From Acidimicrobiaceae bacterium (GTDB lineage Bacteria; Actinomycetota; Acidimicrobiia; Acidimicrobiales; Palsa-688), in the NCBI GenBank assembly GCA_030838025.1, contig JAUTXM010000143.1, forward strand, positions 1-5,466: a DNA stretch of 5,466 nt, in the 5' to 3' direction. Under the pieces are notes generated by a model that saw only the letters and a program-made list of their open reading frames with translations, was not told the origin of the DNA and made no database searches. Shown here in pieces: positions 4,443 to 5,466 of the stretch (position 1 is its first letter; every line of letters begins with the position of its first letter). Both the position numbers and the translations under genes were made by a program.

Positions 4443-5466
4443 TCTGGGCCTTCCGTCGAGGCGCCACTCGGCCATTGCCTGACCGCGACCTCGACCGGCT
4501 GGCCGAACGCTTCGGAGCCTTGCTCGTCGTCCGGTTCGGAATCGCCCTCACGGTTCTCGTGGTGGCTGCCGCCGCCCCGAGCGTCATCGGGATCGGAGTG
4601 GCGGTCGTCGGACCCGTCACCGCGGCCTATATGGCGTTCGCAATTTTGGCCGAGGCCGCCCGGCGTCGAGCCAAGTGGTCCATCGACATCCAGAGCGTGA
4701 TGCAGCTGGTCGATGTGGCCTACATCGCCTTAATCATGGCGCCGACTGGCGGGCCGCGTAGCCAGCTGGTCTTCCTTCTCTACGTCCATCTCATCGCGGT
4801 CACGCTGCTGGGCAATCACCGCACCGGCCTACGCATGGCGCTCATCGACTCGCTGGTGTTCGTGTTGCTCTACACCTTCGCATTCAATGCCCAGGTCAGC
4901 CGCCTCGTCGGCACGCCGGGCACGACCGTCAGAGAGCCCCCGACCAGCGCGGTCGTCCTGTCGATTCTGGCCTTCTGGCTGGTGGCGGGCTGCACTTCCT
5001 TCTACTCGTGGGTCAACGAACGCGAGCTGCGCCGAGGTACCAACGAGCTCAAGGGCCTGGCCCAGATGTCCGCCGCCCTCGAACGGACGACCTGCCCCGA
5101 GGACATCATGCAGGTCCTACTGGCGCGCTCTGTTGAGGCGTTCGGCTTCGCCCGCGGCGCGGTGCTGCTGCGGCTGCCCGACGGCACCACCGCCATGTCG
5201 ACCGTCTCGGGCCCCCAGACCCCCGGCCACGACACGGCCAGCCACAAGGTCCCCGGCCACGACACGGCAAGCCACGACGCGACCAGCCAACAGGCGACCA
5301 CGATCGAACACCAAGCCGAGCCGGTCCGCCCCGACGTGGTCGTGGAACGGGCGTGGGCGGAGCGCGGACCGGTGTTAGTGCGGGCGCTCGACCCACTGCT
5401 CGACGCCACGCTGGACCGCCTCCTACCGGACGCGCGGAACGTGGTCGTGCTGCCGCTCACCGCCGA
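4439..5466 (+). CDS. Membrane sensor with about six TM helices and a GAF domain, 5' part
   Basis: The first 342 codons of a signal-transducing membrane protein that runs off the right edge. Hydrophobic segments at about 27-46, 50-70, 86-101, 109-125, 132-149 and 171-190 make a six-helix membrane module. Its APTGGPRSQLVFLL turn (101-114) resembles the N-terminal region of PilS-type sensor kinases. A linker helix (192-218) leads into a GAF-like domain: EDIMQVLLARSVEAFGFARG (221-240), GAVLLRLPDG (240-249) and VVVLPLTAD at the edge. The GAF core is interrupted by a His-rich repeat insertion (about 259-300). No His-kinase, GGDEF or EAL motif is reached, so a sensor histidine kinase is the likeliest output but unproven. 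ATG 4439 is the only standard start in this frame after the stop at 4256, and it overlaps the small ORF's TGA. Expression probably depends on coupling to that ORF. Confidence 0.75.
   Translation, partial: MIWAFRRGATRPLPDRDLDRLAERFGALLVVRFGIALTVLVVAAAAPSVIGIGVAVVGPVTAAYMAFAILAEAARRRAKWSIDIQSVMQLVDVAYIALIMAPTGGPRSQLVFLLYVHLIAVTLLGNHRTGLRMALIDSLVFVLLYTFAFNAQVSRLVGTPGTTVREPPTSAVVLSILAFWLVAGCTSFYSWVNERELRRGTNELKGLAQMSAALERTTCPEDIMQVLLARSVEAFGFARGAVLLRLPDGTTAMSTVSGPQTPGHDTASHKVPGHDTASHDATSQQATTIEHQAEPVRPDVVVERAWAERGPVLVRALDPLLDATLDRLLPDARNVVVLPLTA
5221..5280 (+). repeat. 30-bp imperfect tandem repeat coding a His-rich insertion in the GAF domain
   Basis: Two 30-base units (5221-5250 and 5251-5280) match over their first 25 bases with one mismatch, then diverge. 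They encode PGHDTASHKV and PGHDTASHDA. A third, decayed unit TSQQATTIEH may follow. The length is a multiple of three, so the frame is kept, as expected for slippage within a loop that tolerates insertion. Confidence 0.85.

Noticed and set aside
4282..4620. Minus-strand ORF of 112 codons
   Set aside because: It is antisense to the small ORF and the sensor's first membrane helices, with low-complexity Arg/Ala/Pro content.
5221..5280. 30-bp repeat as a possible CRISPR fragment
   Set aside because: The units are directly adjacent with no spacer, are in frame in a coding gene, and number only two.
4887..5378. Plus-strand ORF of 163 codons with Pro-Ala-Thr-Thr repeats
   Set aside because: It is the sensor gene read in another frame; the repeats are the same 30-bp DNA units that encode the His-rich GAF insertion.

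Overview
This window is very GC-rich, uses GTG and TTG start codons freely, and is densely packed with overlapping genes. It looks like a chromosomal segment of a high-GC actinobacterium. The kinase architecture, the stand-alone HhH-PHP protein and the promoter style would fit a non-model lineage such as Acidimicrobiia, but that is inference. I see no tRNA, rRNA, CRISPR array, insertion sequence or phage gene.

Layout. The left edge holds the first 136 codons of a minus-strand molybdenum cofactor guanylyltransferase (mobA; GTG start at 410, 3' end outside the window). A 134-bp divergent spacer separates it from a plus-strand run. First is a one-pass membrane Ser/Thr protein kinase (545-2092). 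Its poly-glycine tail overlaps the start of an HhH plus PHP-domain metal-dependent phosphoesterase (2076-3188) that resembles a PolX protein without its polymerase core. After a 184-bp spacer comes a SirB1-family transglutaminase-like/TPR protein (3373-4155). After a 113-bp regulatory spacer comes an unrecognised 57-residue Pro-rich small protein (4269-4442). It overlaps by ATGA a membrane sensor with about six transmembrane helices and a GAF domain (from 4439), whose output domain lies beyond the right edge.

How the genes work together. The kinase and PHP genes are translationally coupled. The small protein and the sensor form a second coupled pair, with a sequence resembling a sigma-28 (FliA/WhiG-type) promoter upstream. 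That would place the sensor in a motility or developmental regulon if confirmed. MobA and the SirB1-like gene have no evident functional link to the signalling genes.

The most unusual feature lies before the SirB1-like gene. A possible leaderless 25-codon ORF (GTG at 3272) is followed by three tiny ORFs (MNE, MTDR, MNE). Each stop overlaps the next start as ATGA, so four consecutive ATGA junctions end exactly on the SirB1-like ATG at 3373. Part of this chain was made by a perfect 19-bp tandem duplication that includes the gene's own start codon. It may be a termination-reinitiation relay, or a by-product of repeat slippage.
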